DNA of 64,000 nt from an uncultured Pseudomonadota bacterium (GCA_903844155.1 CAIMSU010000298.1:21115-85114); one strand, 5' to 3'. Shown: positions 1-9,407, numbered from the stretch's first letter. The notes: generated by a model not told the origin, from the letters alone. Translations and numbers: made by a program.

Positions 1-1
1 C

Positions 2-793
2 TCGCGATCCGCCCGCGCGCCGCTGCACGACCCCGACCAGCTCTACGACATCGTTCCTACCGAGCCGCACCAGCCCTACGACATCCGCGAGGTCATCGGC
101 CGCATCGTCGACGCGAGCGAGTTCGAGGAGTTCAAGCCCGACTACGGCCCGACACTCATCACCGGCTGGGCCTACATCCACGGCTACCTCGTCGGCATCC
201 TCGGGAACAACGGCCCCTTGTTCAGCGAGTGCGCGCTCAAGGCCACCCACTTCATCCAGCTCTGCGACAAGCGGGGGATCCCGCTGGTCTTTCTCCAAAA
301 CGTGCCGGGCTTCGTCGTCGGCAAGGCGTTTGAGCGCGGCGGCATCACCAAGCACGGCCAGCAGATGGTCGCGGCGGTGTCGACGTGCACGGTGCCGAAG
401 TTCACGGTCATCGTCGGCGGCAGCTTCGGGGCGGGGAATTACGCGATGTGTGGACGCGCCTACTCCCCGCGGTTCCTGTGGATGTGGCCGAACGCGCAGA
501 TCTCCGTGATGGGGGGCGAGCAGGCCGCCCGCGTGCTGATCGACGTACAGAACGCCCAACGGGCACGCTCCGGACTCGGCCCCATCGGCCCGGAGGAGGA
601 GCAGGCCATCCTCGTGCCGATCCTGGAGCACACGCGCTCGGAGGGCAACGCGCTGCACGCCACCGCGAACCTCTGGGACGACGGCATCATCGAGCCGCAC
701 CGCACGCGGGACGTGCTCGGGCTCTCGATCGCCGCCGCACTCCACGCGCCCTTGCGCGATGGACCCGAGGGCTTCGGCGTCTTCCGCACGTAG
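2..793 (+). CDS. Acyl-CoA carboxylase carboxyltransferase (methylcrotonyl-CoA carboxylase beta type), 3' part
   Basis: The frame is open from base 2 to the TAG at 791-793, so the start lies left of the window and about 263 C-terminal residues are present. The biotin-dependent carboxyltransferase fold is clear: GNNGPLFSE, HFIQLCDKRGIPLVFLQN, GGSFGAGNYAMCGRAYSPR and FLWMWPNAQISVMGGEQAA. These segments match the beta subunit that carboxylates 3-methylcrotonyl-CoA in leucine breakdown (family knowledge). Geranyl-CoA or propionyl-CoA carboxylase cannot be excluded without the N-terminus. The biotin-carrying alpha subunit is not in view. The next gene starts about 44 bp downstream on the same strand but is functionally unrelated. 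Confidence 0.93.
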   Translation, partial: SRSARAPLHDPDQLYDIVPTEPHQPYDIREVIGRIVDASEFEEFKPDYGPTLITGWAYIHGYLVGILGNNGPLFSECALKATHFIQLCDKRGIPLVFLQNVPGFVVGKAFERGGITKHGQQMVAAVSTCTVPKFTVIVGGSFGAGNYAMCGRAYSPRFLWMWPNAQISVMGGEQAARVLIDVQNAQRARSGLGPIGPEEEQAILVPILEHTRSEGNALHATANLWDDGIIEPHRTRDVLGLSIAAALHAPLRDGPEGFGVFRT

Positions 794-836
794 GCGCCCC
801 CCTACCCGAGCGGGGGCGCGCGCGCTATCCGGCCGC

Positions 837-2528
837 ATGTCCCCCTCCATCCCGCCGTCCGAGACCGCGCCACCGAGCGCTCCGCGGCGCGTCAACCGCC
901 TCCCGACCATCGCCATCGTCGGCCGCCCGAACGTCGGAAAATCGACGCTGTTCAATCGCCTAGCCGGCAACAAGAAGGCGTTGGTCCACGATCGCCCGGG
1001 GGTGACGCGGGACCGGAACTACGTCGAGACCGAGTGGCCGCAGTCGGGCGACGGGCGGGAGTTCCTGCTCATCGACACCGGCGGCTACGATCCCTCGCCC
1101 GAGGATCCGCTGTACGCCTCGATGCGCGCGCAGTCGGACACCGCGATGGCCGAGGCAGACGTCATTCTCCTCGTCGTCGACCGGCAGGCCGGCATCACGC
1201 CGGCGGACGTTGAGAGCGCCAACCGCATCCGATCGGCGCAGAAGCCCGTGATTGTCGTCGTCAACAAGTGCGACGTGGCCTCGCACGAGGACGAGTCGCA
1301 CGAGTTCTGGAGCCTCGGCTTCGACCAGCTCGTTGCCATCAGCGCGGAGCATGCGCGGGGGATGATCGAGCTGATGGAAGCGGCATTTTCGTCGCTGCCG
1401 GACGTCGAGTACGGCGGGCCGGTCGAGATCGAGGGCGAGATCCGCGTCGCTGTGTTGGGGCGCCCCAACATTGGCAAGTCAACGTTGCTGAACCGGCTGC
1501 TCGGGCAGGATCGCCACGTCGTCCACGACATGCCGGGCACGACGATGGACGCGACAGACACGCTGCTGGACTACGAAGGGCAGCGGTACCGGCTGGTTGA
1601 CACGGCGGGCATCCGTCGCCGCGGCCGGATCAGCGATCGCGTCGAGACCATCGCTGTCTCAGCGGCGATCCGGACGATCGAGCGCTGCCATGTGCTCATG
1701 CTGGTGATCGACGGCGCCGAGGGCGTGACGGACCAGGACGCCGCGTTGGCCGACCTGATCACCGAGCGGGGGCGCGCGGTGGTGCTGCTCGTGAACAAGT
1801 GGGACCTGGTGCGCGAGATCGAGGACCGCAACATCAAGGTGCTGGAAGACGAGATCGACCGGAAGTTGCCGCATTTGACGTGGGCGCCGGTGCTCTACAT
1901 CTCCGCGCTCAGCGGCAAGGGCTGCGGCAAGGTCCTCACGGTCGTCAAGTCGGCGTATGACAGCTTCAACCAGCGGATTGCGACGGCCCGGCTGAACGAG
2001 TTCCTGCGCGAGGTGGTGGCCGCCTACCAACCGCCCCAATTGCACAATCATCCCGTGCGTTTGCAATACATCACACAGGTGCGCGTCCGCCCGCCAACGT
2101 TCACGGTGTTCTGCAACAACCCGGACGGCGTTCAGGACGGCTACCAGCGGTACCTCCAGAACAAGCTCCGCGAACAATTCGGCTTTCTCGGTACGCCTTT
2201 GCGCATCCAACCCCGGCGTCGGCGGAAGCTCGGCGAGGAGCGGTCGGACGACGCGCCCGTCCGCCAGCCGCTGTGGCACGACGACATGGCGCTGGAGATT
2301 GCGCTGGATGACATGGAGGAATTGCCGGTGCCGGAGGGCGGGGACGTCGGTGACGAGGAGGATGGCGACAGCGAGACGTGGACGGACGACGAGGACCTGG
2401 GCGACGAGGATGGGGCTGACGAGGATGTCGGCGGCGACGAGGATGGCGGGGACGATGAAGGCGAGGAGGGCGACGAGGCCGATCCGGACGATGGTGGCGG
2501 TGGGGACCCGGACGCGAGCCCGGACTGA
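837..2528 (+). CDS. der: GTPase Der (EngA), ribosome assembly, with long acidic tail
   Basis: Double-GTPase Der assists 50S subunit maturation in the cytoplasm. From the ATG at 837 the protein is 563 residues. The first G domain shows GRPNVGKST (29-37), a DRPGVTRD switch, DTGG and NKCD. The second shows GRPNIGKST (about 208-216), DMPGTT, DTAG and NKWD. A KH-like domain follows at about 385-470. The open frame extends upstream to 759, overlapping the carboxylase gene, but conserved sequence begins only after 837, so I take 837. The last 75 or so residues are almost all Asp, Glu and Gly, making the protein longer than the usual 440-490 residues. Assignment is secure; the role of the tail is unknown. 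Confidence 0.97.
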   Translation: MSPSIPPSETAPPSAPRRVNRLPTIAIVGRPNVGKSTLFNRLAGNKKALVHDRPGVTRDRNYVETEWPQSGDGREFLLIDTGGYDPSPEDPLYASMRAQSDTAMAEADVILLVVDRQAGITPADVESANRIRSAQKPVIVVVNKCDVASHEDESHEFWSLGFDQLVAISAEHARGMIELMEAAFSSLPDVEYGGPVEIEGEIRVAVLGRPNIGKSTLLNRLLGQDRHVVHDMPGTTMDATDTLLDYEGQRYRLVDTAGIRRRGRISDRVETIAVSAAIRTIERCHVLMLVIDGAEGVTDQDAALADLITERGRAVVLLVNKWDLVREIEDRNIKVLEDEIDRKLPHLTWAPVLYISALSGKGCGKVLTVVKSAYDSFNQRIATARLNEFLREVVAAYQPPQLHNHPVRLQYITQVRVRPPTFTVFCNNPDGVQDGYQRYLQNKLREQFGFLGTPLRIQPRRRRKLGEERSDDAPVRQPLWHDDMALEIALDDMEELPVPEGGDVGDEEDGDSETWTDDEDLGDEDGADEDVGGDEDGGDDEGEEGDEADPDDGGGGDPDASPD

Positions 2529-2549
2529 GGGCGGACCCGCGCGTCTCCC

Positions 2550-2630
2550 GCCACATACGAAAACCGACGACGTCACTTTTCGCACATCGGAATGTGCGAA
2601 AAGGTGACATCGTCCGTTTGCGTACGTGGC
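2550..2630. repeat. 81-bp imperfect palindrome between der and mutL
   Basis: Two arms of about 38 bp (left from GCCACATACG, right ending CGTACGTGGC) pair with a few mismatches and one single-base offset around a 4-base CGGA loop. The core is TTTTCGCACAT / ATGTGCGAAAA. It sits just after the der stop and ends about 42 bp before the mutL start. It could be a terminator or transcript-stabilising hairpin for der, or a dispersed palindromic element. It has no long U-tract, so a simple intrinsic terminator is not assured. Confidence 0.75.
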
Positions 2631-2672
2631 TCCTACGCCCCCCGCCTCCTCCCCCATCGGTTACCCGCGCCA

Positions 2673-4595
2673 ATGCCTGTCCGCATCCTCGACGAGCACC
2701 TGATCAACAAGATCGCGGCGGGCGAGGTGGTGGAACGGCCGGCGTCGGTGCTCAAGGAGCTGTTCGAGAACGCGCTGGACGCGGGCGCGACGGATGTCCG
2801 CGTGCACCTTCGCGCGGGCGGCCGCAACCTCGTGCGCGTCGTCGACAACGGGTCCGGGATGAACCGGACAGACGCGGTGATGTGCACCGAGCGCCACGCG
2901 ACCTCCAAGATCCGCACGGACGACGACCTTTTTCAAGTTTCCACGCTTGGCTTTCGAGGCGAGGCGATCCCGTCCATCGCGAGCGTGAGCCGGTTCACGT
3001 TGCTGACGCGGCCGAACACCCCCGGCGGTGCCGACGGGGACGACACCGTTGGCACCTGCGTGGAGATGGAAGGCGGGCGCATGCTGGACGTGCGGGACGC
3101 GGGTTGCGCGCCGGGGACGGAGGTGTCTGTCGCCAACCTGTTCTACAACGTCCCCGCCCGTCGCAAGTTCCTTCGGACCATCGAGACGGAATTGGCGCAT
3201 TGCGTCGAGGCCGTCACCCGCGCGAGCCTCATCCGACCGGACCTTGACCTCGAGCTGATCCACGAGGACCGGACCCTGCTGCGGTGCGCGCCGACGTCCG
3301 ACCACCGGCGCCGCGCGGCAGACCTGCTTGGACCCCACGGTGAGGCGCTGATCCCCGTGCAATTCACCCGCGGGAACCTGGAGGTTCACGCGCTGTTGAG
3401 CCCCGTTGGCGTGCACCGCGCCCAGCCCACCGGCTCGACGTGGACCTACGTGAATGGCAGGTTCGTCCGGGATCTCACCCTTCGCCGCGCGTTGACGGCC
3501 GCCTACGCCGGCATCGTGCCCAAGGACCGGTACCCGCTGGTGATCCTCGACGTTCGCGTGCCGCCGGGGGACGTGGACGTGAACGTGCACCCCGCCAAGA
3601 CAGAAGTCCGGTTTGCCCACGGTTTTGAGCTGCAGAACGCCCTGACGACCGGGCTGCGAGCCGCGCTCCAGGACTACGGCATCCAGCGGCCCGTCCAGTC
3701 GGCCCCGCGCTACGCCGGATCCGAAAACTCACCTGCTCCATCGCCCCAGGTTCGACTGCCCGAGGCCCTCGGGCTCACCCGCCCGGCCGAGCCCTCCAGC
3801 CCTGCGCCGGCCGACCCCCGCCCGCCCGAGGCGTCAGCCGGGAATCCGACCGCCCCGTCGCCCGACCAGCGTGGGCTCGCCCCGTCGGTGGCCGGGCCCG
3901 CTTTTCGCGTCGCCGAACGCCCATTTGTGGGCTGGTCTCCACCGGTCTCCCCCTCGCCGTCTCCAGCCGCAGCCCCGGTTCGCGCCTCGTCGCCCAACCG
4001 TCCGCTCCTGCCCGTCGCCCGGTTCCGCGACCTGCGTGTGATCGGCCAACTCAAGCGCACCTACCTGCTGTGCGAAGGCGCTGGCGAGCTCGTCATCATC
4101 GATCAGCACGCGGCCGCGGAGCGGGTGACACTCTACCGGCTGCAGTGTGACACTGCGTCTGTCGTCGGTGGCGCCCAGCAGCTCCTCACGCCGCGGCTCG
4201 TCCGCCTCGGCGCGACGCGCGCCCGCGCTCTGGCACCCGCGGTCGACTCGCTGATCGCCTGGGGCCTTGACGTTCGCTTCCTCGGCGGCGACACATTCGC
4301 CGTCCACTCGCTCCCGGGCCCGTTTGCCAAAGCCGACCTCGAGGTCCTCCTCGGCGACGTTGCGGACGAGCTCGCCAACGGCAGCCCGGCGACGATGCCC
4401 CAGGATCGCATGGAGCATTTCCTCGCCACCCTCGCCTGTCACACGTCCATCCGCGCCGGCGACCTGCTCTCGCCCGACGACATCGCCCGCCTGCTCCGCG
4501 ACCTCGACGACGTCGACTTCTCGGTCTGCGCACACGGCCGGCCGGTGGCGATCTGGGTTGGGCCGGAGGAGCTGGAGCGGCGGTTCCATCGGTAG
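2673..4595 (+). CDS. mutL: DNA mismatch repair protein MutL
   Basis: MutL couples mismatch recognition by MutS to strand removal. From ATG 2673 the protein is 640 residues and begins in the family way with an INKIAAGEVVERP segment. The open frame upstream to 2592 only covers the palindrome. The GHKL ATPase motifs are E29/N33 in ELFENALDAG, DNGSGM and GFRGEA. A Pro-rich linker of about 110 residues precedes the C-terminal dimerisation domain. That domain has DQHAAAE (477-483), an ACH motif and CAHGRP (619-624). The endonuclease motif DQHA-X2-E-X4-E is present except that its final Glu is Tyr. No mutS is in view. Confidence 0.97.
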   Translation: MPVRILDEHLINKIAAGEVVERPASVLKELFENALDAGATDVRVHLRAGGRNLVRVVDNGSGMNRTDAVMCTERHATSKIRTDDDLFQVSTLGFRGEAIPSIASVSRFTLLTRPNTPGGADGDDTVGTCVEMEGGRMLDVRDAGCAPGTEVSVANLFYNVPARRKFLRTIETELAHCVEAVTRASLIRPDLDLELIHEDRTLLRCAPTSDHRRRAADLLGPHGEALIPVQFTRGNLEVHALLSPVGVHRAQPTGSTWTYVNGRFVRDLTLRRALTAAYAGIVPKDRYPLVILDVRVPPGDVDVNVHPAKTEVRFAHGFELQNALTTGLRAALQDYGIQRPVQSAPRYAGSENSPAPSPQVRLPEALGLTRPAEPSSPAPADPRPPEASAGNPTAPSPDQRGLAPSVAGPAFRVAERPFVGWSPPVSPSPSPAAAPVRASSPNRPLLPVARFRDLRVIGQLKRTYLLCEGAGELVIIDQHAAAERVTLYRLQCDTASVVGGAQQLLTPRLVRLGATRARALAPAVDSLIAWGLDVRFLGGDTFAVHSLPGPFAKADLEVLLGDVADELANGSPATMPQDRMEHFLATLACHTSIRAGDLLSPDDIARLLRDLDDVDFSVCAHGRPVAIWVGPEELERRFHR

Positions 4596-4606
4596 GAACC
4601 CGAGCC

Positions 4607-6268
4607 TCACCCCCCGAACATCACCACGTTGATCGCGTCCTGCGCGGTCCCGTAATCGATGGTGCCGCCCGCGATCACGACGCCGTAGTCGGGGTCGATG
4701 GCGATGCCCGGCACAACGGCGCGACCGGCGAGGCCGTCGGTGTCAGAGCTGGCATCGCAGGCGGTGAAATCGCTGAAGGTCTGCGTGGCGGGGTCGTAGA
4801 CCTCCACACACGAGAGCCCGCTGCCGAGGATCAGATCGGGGCCGTAGGTGTCCGACCCGCCGACGACCAGAACGCGCCCGTCGGGCAAGAGCACCATGCG
4901 GTGGCCGGCGCGCGCGACCTTCATGTCACCGACCGCGGACCAGTGACGTCCGGCGTTGGCGGCGGGATCGTAGAGGTAGGCGCCCGCGGAGGCGGGTGAG
5001 GTGGAGGAGAAGTCGAACTGCTTCGGGCTGGTCTCCGTCGAGCCGCCCGTCGCGAGGATCGTGCCGTCCTGCAACGTGATCATCGCGAGGCCGGCGAGTG
5101 GCGCGGGCAGGTCGTCGGCCGGGGTGATCTTGTGGCCGGCGGTGACCTGGTTGCACGTCGGCGACGTCGTCCACTCCGCGATGCTGCCGCCCGTGCCGAG
5201 CAGCCCACCGCCGCAAAACAGCTCGCCGTCCGCGCCGAGGCTGGCCCCCGCGCCGTCGTACATCGGCACCGAGCTGGGATCGAGGTTGCCCCCGCCATCG
5301 CGCGAGCTGACGGAGCTGCCACGTTGGGTGTTCGGGTCCCAGACCTCGACGGTGCCGTTGATCGAGACGTAGCCGTTGTCGTGGTACTGCGCCCAGCCGC
5401 CCCACATCACGATGCCGCCTTGCGGATCGAGCACCGTGGGCGCTTCGCTGCGAGGCGAGGCCAGGCCCGCGACGTCGCCGAGGGCGTCGAAGGTCGCGGT
5501 GGCAGGATCATACAGCCAAACGCCGGGAGTGACGGCGGTGGAGTCGACGAGGCCGGGGCTTGGCCCGCCGCCGCCGATGAAGACCTTGCCGGCGTCCGCG
5601 CCAAGCGGAATCACGACCATGGAAGAGCCATACCAGCCCTGCTGGGTCTTGCCGGCGAGGTCTGTCCACGTTGGCGCGTCCGCAACGGTGGCAGGGAGCA
5701 GGTCCTCGCTGGGGGCTGAGAGCGAGATGCGCTGGACGGAGGTGTAGTCCCGCAGCCAGACGCCCGACGTCAGGCCGACGCCGCCGATGACGTCAAAGTT
5801 ACCGCCACCGATCGGCACAATCATCGGTCCCGCAACGGGTGCGGCGAGGCTGCCGATCCAGCCGACCGCGTCGACCGAGCCGAACATCACCGTGCTCGAC
5901 GTGGCGCTGCCCTTTGAAGCGGTCAGCGGGGCGGTCTCGCCGCGGCTCACGATCGTGCCGCCGCTGCTGCCCTCGAACAGGAGCGCGTCGTCGGCCAGCG
6001 CGGGAATGCTGGTACCGCTCATGGTGAGCCCCGAAGCCGGTGTGCCAAGATCGTACTGGGTCTGGCTCCCGTCCGCGCCGACAACGGCCATGGCGATGTC
6101 GTCCAGGCCGGAAAACGGGGTCTGGTTCGTTGGCACAACCGGGCTGATGGCCACGGAAAACGTGCCGCTACCGCCGCCTTTCGCCGCGCAGCTGGTCAGG
6201 AGTGCGGGGGCGAGAAGGGGCAGGATCACGGCGACGCGGAGGGCGCGAATGGAGCGCGTTTTCGACAT
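4607..6268 (-). CDS. Kelch-like beta-propeller lipoprotein
   Basis: A 553-residue predicted outer lipoprotein. The start at 6268 gives a short basic N-terminus, a hydrophobic stretch and the lipobox LTSC. The open frame runs further upstream to 7033 but is antisense to pgeF there. The body contains repeated blade motifs of the kelch type: VFIGGG, GGIVMWGGW, LFCGGG, ILATGGS, VLVVGGSD and VVIAGG. These predict a beta-propeller similar in pattern to galactose-oxidase or kelch domains. No catalytic residues can be assigned, so a binding or structural role is more likely. It converges on mutL, with stop codons 11 bp apart, and diverges from pgeF over 67 bp. Confidence 0.85.
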   Translation of the reverse strand: MSKTRSIRALRVAVILPLLAPALLTSCAAKGGGSGTFSVAISPVVPTNQTPFSGLDDIAMAVVGADGSQTQYDLGTPASGLTMSGTSIPALADDALLFEGSSGGTIVSRGETAPLTASKGSATSSTVMFGSVDAVGWIGSLAAPVAGPMIVPIGGGNFDVIGGVGLTSGVWLRDYTSVQRISLSAPSEDLLPATVADAPTWTDLAGKTQQGWYGSSMVVIPLGADAGKVFIGGGGPSPGLVDSTAVTPGVWLYDPATATFDALGDVAGLASPRSEAPTVLDPQGGIVMWGGWAQYHDNGYVSINGTVEVWDPNTQRGSSVSSRDGGGNLDPSSVPMYDGAGASLGADGELFCGGGLLGTGGSIAEWTTSPTCNQVTAGHKITPADDLPAPLAGLAMITLQDGTILATGGSTETSPKQFDFSSTSPASAGAYLYDPAANAGRHWSAVGDMKVARAGHRMVLLPDGRVLVVGGSDTYGPDLILGSGLSCVEVYDPATQTFSDFTACDASSDTDGLAGRAVVPGIAIDPDYGVVIAGGTIDYGTAQDAINVVMFGG

Positions 6269-6335
6269 CCGGGGAGTGTAGCACCGTTCGGCGGCGCGTT
6301 CTGCCGCGGCGCCCGGCGACGTCGTCGGGATACCC

Positions 6336-7058
6336 GTGGACGTGCTCTGCAGCGGCCTTCTCAGCGGCGTCCCCCACGGGTTCACGACCCGCGTCGACGG
6401 CGATCTCCGGCCGTCGGCGCCAACGTCTGCGGAGGCTGGTGCCACCCTGGTCCGCGGGATGGCTGGGCGGTTTCTGGCGCGTGTGAACCAGGTGCACGGC
6501 GCGCGGGTGGTGACGGCGGAGGAGGTCGAGGCCGCCGGGGATGATCTGCTCGATGCGGACGCGATCGTGAGCACCCGCGTGGACGCTGTGCTCTGCATCC
6601 GCGTGGCGGACTGCGTGCCGATCCTGCTTTCGACGCGCGGCGGGGTGGCGGCAGTCCACGCGGGCTGGAAGGGCACGGCGGCGGGGATCACCGGAGCAGC
6701 GCTCGATCGCTTGTGTCGGTTGACGGGGGCGAGGCCGTCCGACGTCCGCGCGGTCGTCGGACCTTGCATCTCGGGCGAGGCGTACGAGGTGGGCGGCGAG
6801 GTCGCCGACGCGCTTGCCACGGTCGCCCCGGCAGGTGCAGGAGGCTGGCGTTGGGTCGGGGCGCGGGGCCGCGACCACGCTGACATCGGCCTGTTGAACG
6901 CGTCCATCCTGGCTTCCGCAGGCGTCCAGGTCGCGCGCATGCCGGTCTGCACGGTCGGCAGCCCGGACCTCTGGTCGCACCGGCGCGATGGTGACGCAGC
7001 GGGCCGGCAGGGCGCGTTGATCCGGTTGGCCAACCCAGAAGGCGCGGCGAGCGGGTGA
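6336..7058 (+). CDS. pgeF: Laccase-domain polyphenol oxidase family protein (PgeF/YfiH type)
   Basis: A 240-residue cytosolic protein of the DUF152/YfiH family. Members bind zinc or copper and act on purine nucleosides or edit peptidoglycan precursors (family knowledge). The metal ligands are visible as H54 in NQVHGA, C93 in VADCVP and H108 in HAGWKG, followed by GPCISGEAYEVG and a SPDLWSHRRDG motif near the C-terminus. Length is normal. The stop overlaps the start of the next gene as GTGA, indicating translational coupling. It diverges from the kelch lipoprotein gene. Confidence 0.93.
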   Translation: MDVLCSGLLSGVPHGFTTRVDGDLRPSAPTSAEAGATLVRGMAGRFLARVNQVHGARVVTAEEVEAAGDDLLDADAIVSTRVDAVLCIRVADCVPILLSTRGGVAAVHAGWKGTAAGITGAALDRLCRLTGARPSDVRAVVGPCISGEAYEVGGEVADALATVAPAGAGGWRWVGARGRDHADIGLLNASILASAGVQVARMPVCTVGSPDLWSHRRDGDAAGRQGALIRLANPEGAASG

Positions 7059-8101
7059 CGGGGGCACGGTCAAGGCGGCCGCCGCGGGTGGCTCCAGCCG
7101 GCTTGCCATGCGTGTCGCCGTGCCCTCCGGCGCTCCTTCTGGCTTTGTCCTCCCTGTTTCTCGCGTGCACAGACCCGGCGCTGGCGCCGCTCCGGGACGC
7201 TGCGACAGCCTGGGACGCCGGTCGTGCGGCGCTGGTCGCCGGGGACAACGCCGCCGCCATCGCCGACTTTGGCCGGGCACGCGCCTTGGACCCGCAGAGC
7301 GCGGCCTTGCCATTGTGGCAGGGGAAGGCCTACGCAGCGGCCGGGCGGCTTGACGAGGCCGTCGCGGCCGCCAGCGACTCCGTCGTCCTCGACCCGCGCT
7401 CCGGCATCGCCGAGTACGACCGGGCTGCGTGGGTGGCGCGCGGCGGTCACCTCGATGACGCAGCGTTGGCGCTCAAAGCGGCGCTCGATGCCCACGCCGC
7501 GACGCGCTGGTCCGCGGCGAAAGACCCCGATTTCTCTCCTCACCGCTCCGATCCTGCGTTTATCGGTGTCCTTCCGCCGTCGGACGTGCTCGCGGGGGCC
7601 ACGGGCCCGACCGAGGCGGTGTTCCTCGGCAGCGAGGTCGCTGTCGACATCGATGTGATGTCCGCGACCGGCGACGTCGTCACGCTCGTCGGGCCAGACG
7701 TCCCCGCGTGTCTCAAGCCCGTCCGACTGGTCGAGGACGACGACGACGGCGAGCCGGGCACCGCCGATCGGGTCCTCCACGTCTGGTTTTCGGCGCGCTC
7801 AGCGTGCGACGCCCTGCTCGGGCCCTGGGAGGCTCATTCCGGCGGGGCGGTGGTAGCCATCCCGGCGGTGCACGTCACGGTCTACGCGCCCGCCGAGGCG
7901 GTGTCGTCGACCGATCCGCCGCGGCCCGGCCCGTGGGTGCTGCCCGGGACGCTTCCCGCCGAGTCGCTTGTGCCAGGTTGGCCCGGGGCTGTCGCCCGAA
8001 TGGGCGCGCGGGCACCGGACCCCGCCGTGCTGCTGGAGTGGCGGGTGGACCACCAGACCCGGGCAATCGGTGGGATCTACGTCAAGCCGGTGCCGCCGTA
8101 G
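7055..8101 (+). CDS. TPR-containing lipoprotein, function unknown
   Basis: A 348-residue protein starting at GTG 7055 in a GTGA overlap with pgeF. The N-terminus is basic, then hydrophobic (LLLALSSLFL) and ends in an AC pair that could be a lipidated cysteine, although the lipobox FLAC is not ideal. Residues about 45-135 form two to three tetratricopeptide-like helical repeats (AGRAALVAGD..., GKAYAAAGRLDEAV). The C-terminal half is beta-rich and unrecognised. Its last 20 bp overlap the 3' end of the convergent acyltransferase gene. Confidence 0.8.
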   Translation: MTGARSRRPPRVAPAGLPCVSPCPPALLLALSSLFLACTDPALAPLRDAATAWDAGRAALVAGDNAAAIADFGRARALDPQSAALPLWQGKAYAAAGRLDEAVAAASDSVVLDPRSGIAEYDRAAWVARGGHLDDAALALKAALDAHAATRWSAAKDPDFSPHRSDPAFIGVLPPSDVLAGATGPTEAVFLGSEVAVDIDVMSATGDVVTLVGPDVPACLKPVRLVEDDDDGEPGTADRVLHVWFSARSACDALLGPWEAHSGGAVVAIPAVHVTVYAPAEAVSSTDPPRPGPWVLPGTLPAESLVPGWPGAVARMGARAPDPAVLLEWRVDHQTRAIGGIYVKPVPP

Positions 8102-9407
8102 CCGCCACCACCCCGATCAAAACCTCACGTTCGCGCGCCACGGCCGCGCGCACGTCGCCATCCCGCGCGCTCCAGACGCCACGCAGCGCCTCCAACCGTA
8201 GGGCGAGCCGCTCGTCAAAACGCAGCGCCATGTACCCGGAGAGCGGGCCGAGCACGAAGGTCGCTACCCCGATCGGTGGCCCGAGCAACCAGCCTGCGAT
8301 CAGCGCCAGCACGGTGTAGTTGATGGTCATCACGAGCAGGCCCAGCAGCACCTTGATCGTGCCCAGCACGTCGTCGTTGCCCGCGGCCAAGCGGTTCGCG
8401 ATCGGCCGGACGGCGCGGTACGGCAACCACCCGAGGACGGCGCCGAGCAGCGCGAAGGGGGCGAGGGCGACGAGGCCGACGGTTCGGGCGAAGACGCGCC
8501 CGAGCCGGGGCTGAAGCACCGCGAGCGGGTCGTCGACCCCAAGCTCCGCCATCCGTGCTTCGAACCGGCCGAAGGCCTCGACGGCGACGCGGCGTTGCTC
8601 CGGCGGCGTGGCGGCCCACAGCGCCGCGAGCTCTCGCGCTCTCGCTTCCTGGAGCGCGAGATCCTTGAGCGGTGGCGCGCTCCCGCCCGTCGCCCGGCGC
8701 GCGGCCGTCCAACCCGCGACGGCAAAAAATCCGCGACGTAGCTCCTCCGTCTCCCCCTGCAGGACGACCGCCCCGAGGGCCTCCTCGATCCGCTCCGTCA
8801 GCAGGTCGACGGCGACCTTGGGGTCGGCCCGGTACTGCTCCAGCAGGTCCCGCACCGGCACCGGCTCACCGACCGTCCCCGCCGTCCGCGAGCGAAAAAC
8901 GGCCTTGTCCTCATAGAAGATGCCGAGCGGCAGGATCGTGAGGGGCAGGTCGGGCGCCTCCTCCAGCGTGGAGAGGGCGATGCGCGCTGCCCCGCTCTTG
9001 ATCGGCTGCAAGGTCGGCTCGGAGTGCGACTTGCCCTCCGGGAAAAGCGCCAACCAACCGCCGGACTTCAGCATCGCCCGGCACCTCGAGAACGTCTCCT
9101 CGTTCCTGGAGGTGTCAGCCTCGTGCGCCCGGTAAACCGGCATCGCCCCCGCCGCCGTCATCGCCAGTCGGCCGACAGGATTGGCCCAGAACGTGCTTTT
9201 TGCGAGGAAGCCCGGTCGGGGCCCGCCGGCCGGCTTGAGCAAGAGGCGCACCATCAGCGGGTCGAGGAGGCCGTTCGGATGGTTCGCCACGATGATGTAG
9301 ACAGGGCGCTTGCCGTCTGCCGTGGCCATCGGGATCTTCCCGCGGATGGCGCGCTGCGGGTAGTACAGGGCGAGGAGCCGCTCGTTGAGCGCATCGTAGA
9401 GGTTCAC
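8082..9407 (-). CDS. Lysophospholipid/glycerol-3-phosphate acyltransferase-like membrane enzyme
   Basis: A 441-residue protein from GTG 9407, whose start overlaps the stop of the upstream MFS gene as GTGA. PlsC-type motifs are visible: ANHPNGLLDP (41-50) for the catalytic His/Asp block and FPEGKSHSEPT (from 122) for the phosphate-binding block. His43 and Asp49 are spaced as HX5D rather than the usual HX4D, as in the longer bacterial and yeast GPAT-like branch. The C-terminal 120 residues contain two to three membrane segments. It probably acylates glycerol phosphate or lysophospholipid at the inner membrane; the substrate is not settled. Confidence 0.88.
   Translation of the reverse strand: MNLYDALNERLLALYYPQRAIRGKIPMATADGKRPVYIIVANHPNGLLDPLMVRLLLKPAGGPRPGFLAKSTFWANPVGRLAMTAAGAMPVYRAHEADTSRNEETFSRCRAMLKSGGWLALFPEGKSHSEPTLQPIKSGAARIALSTLEEAPDLPLTILPLGIFYEDKAVFRSRTAGTVGEPVPVRDLLEQYRADPKVAVDLLTERIEEALGAVVLQGETEELRRGFFAVAGWTAARRATGGSAPPLKDLALQEARARELAALWAATPPEQRRVAVEAFGRFEARMAELGVDDPLAVLQPRLGRVFARTVGLVALAPFALLGAVLGWLPYRAVRPIANRLAAGNDDVLGTIKVLLGLLVMTINYTVLALIAGWLLGPPIGVATFVLGPLSGYMALRFDERLALRLEALRGVWSARDGDVRAAVAREREVLIGVVAATAAPA

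Noticed and set aside
6269..7033. N-terminal extension of the kelch lipoprotein frame
   Set aside because: It is antisense to pgeF and lies upstream of a clear signal peptide and lipobox.
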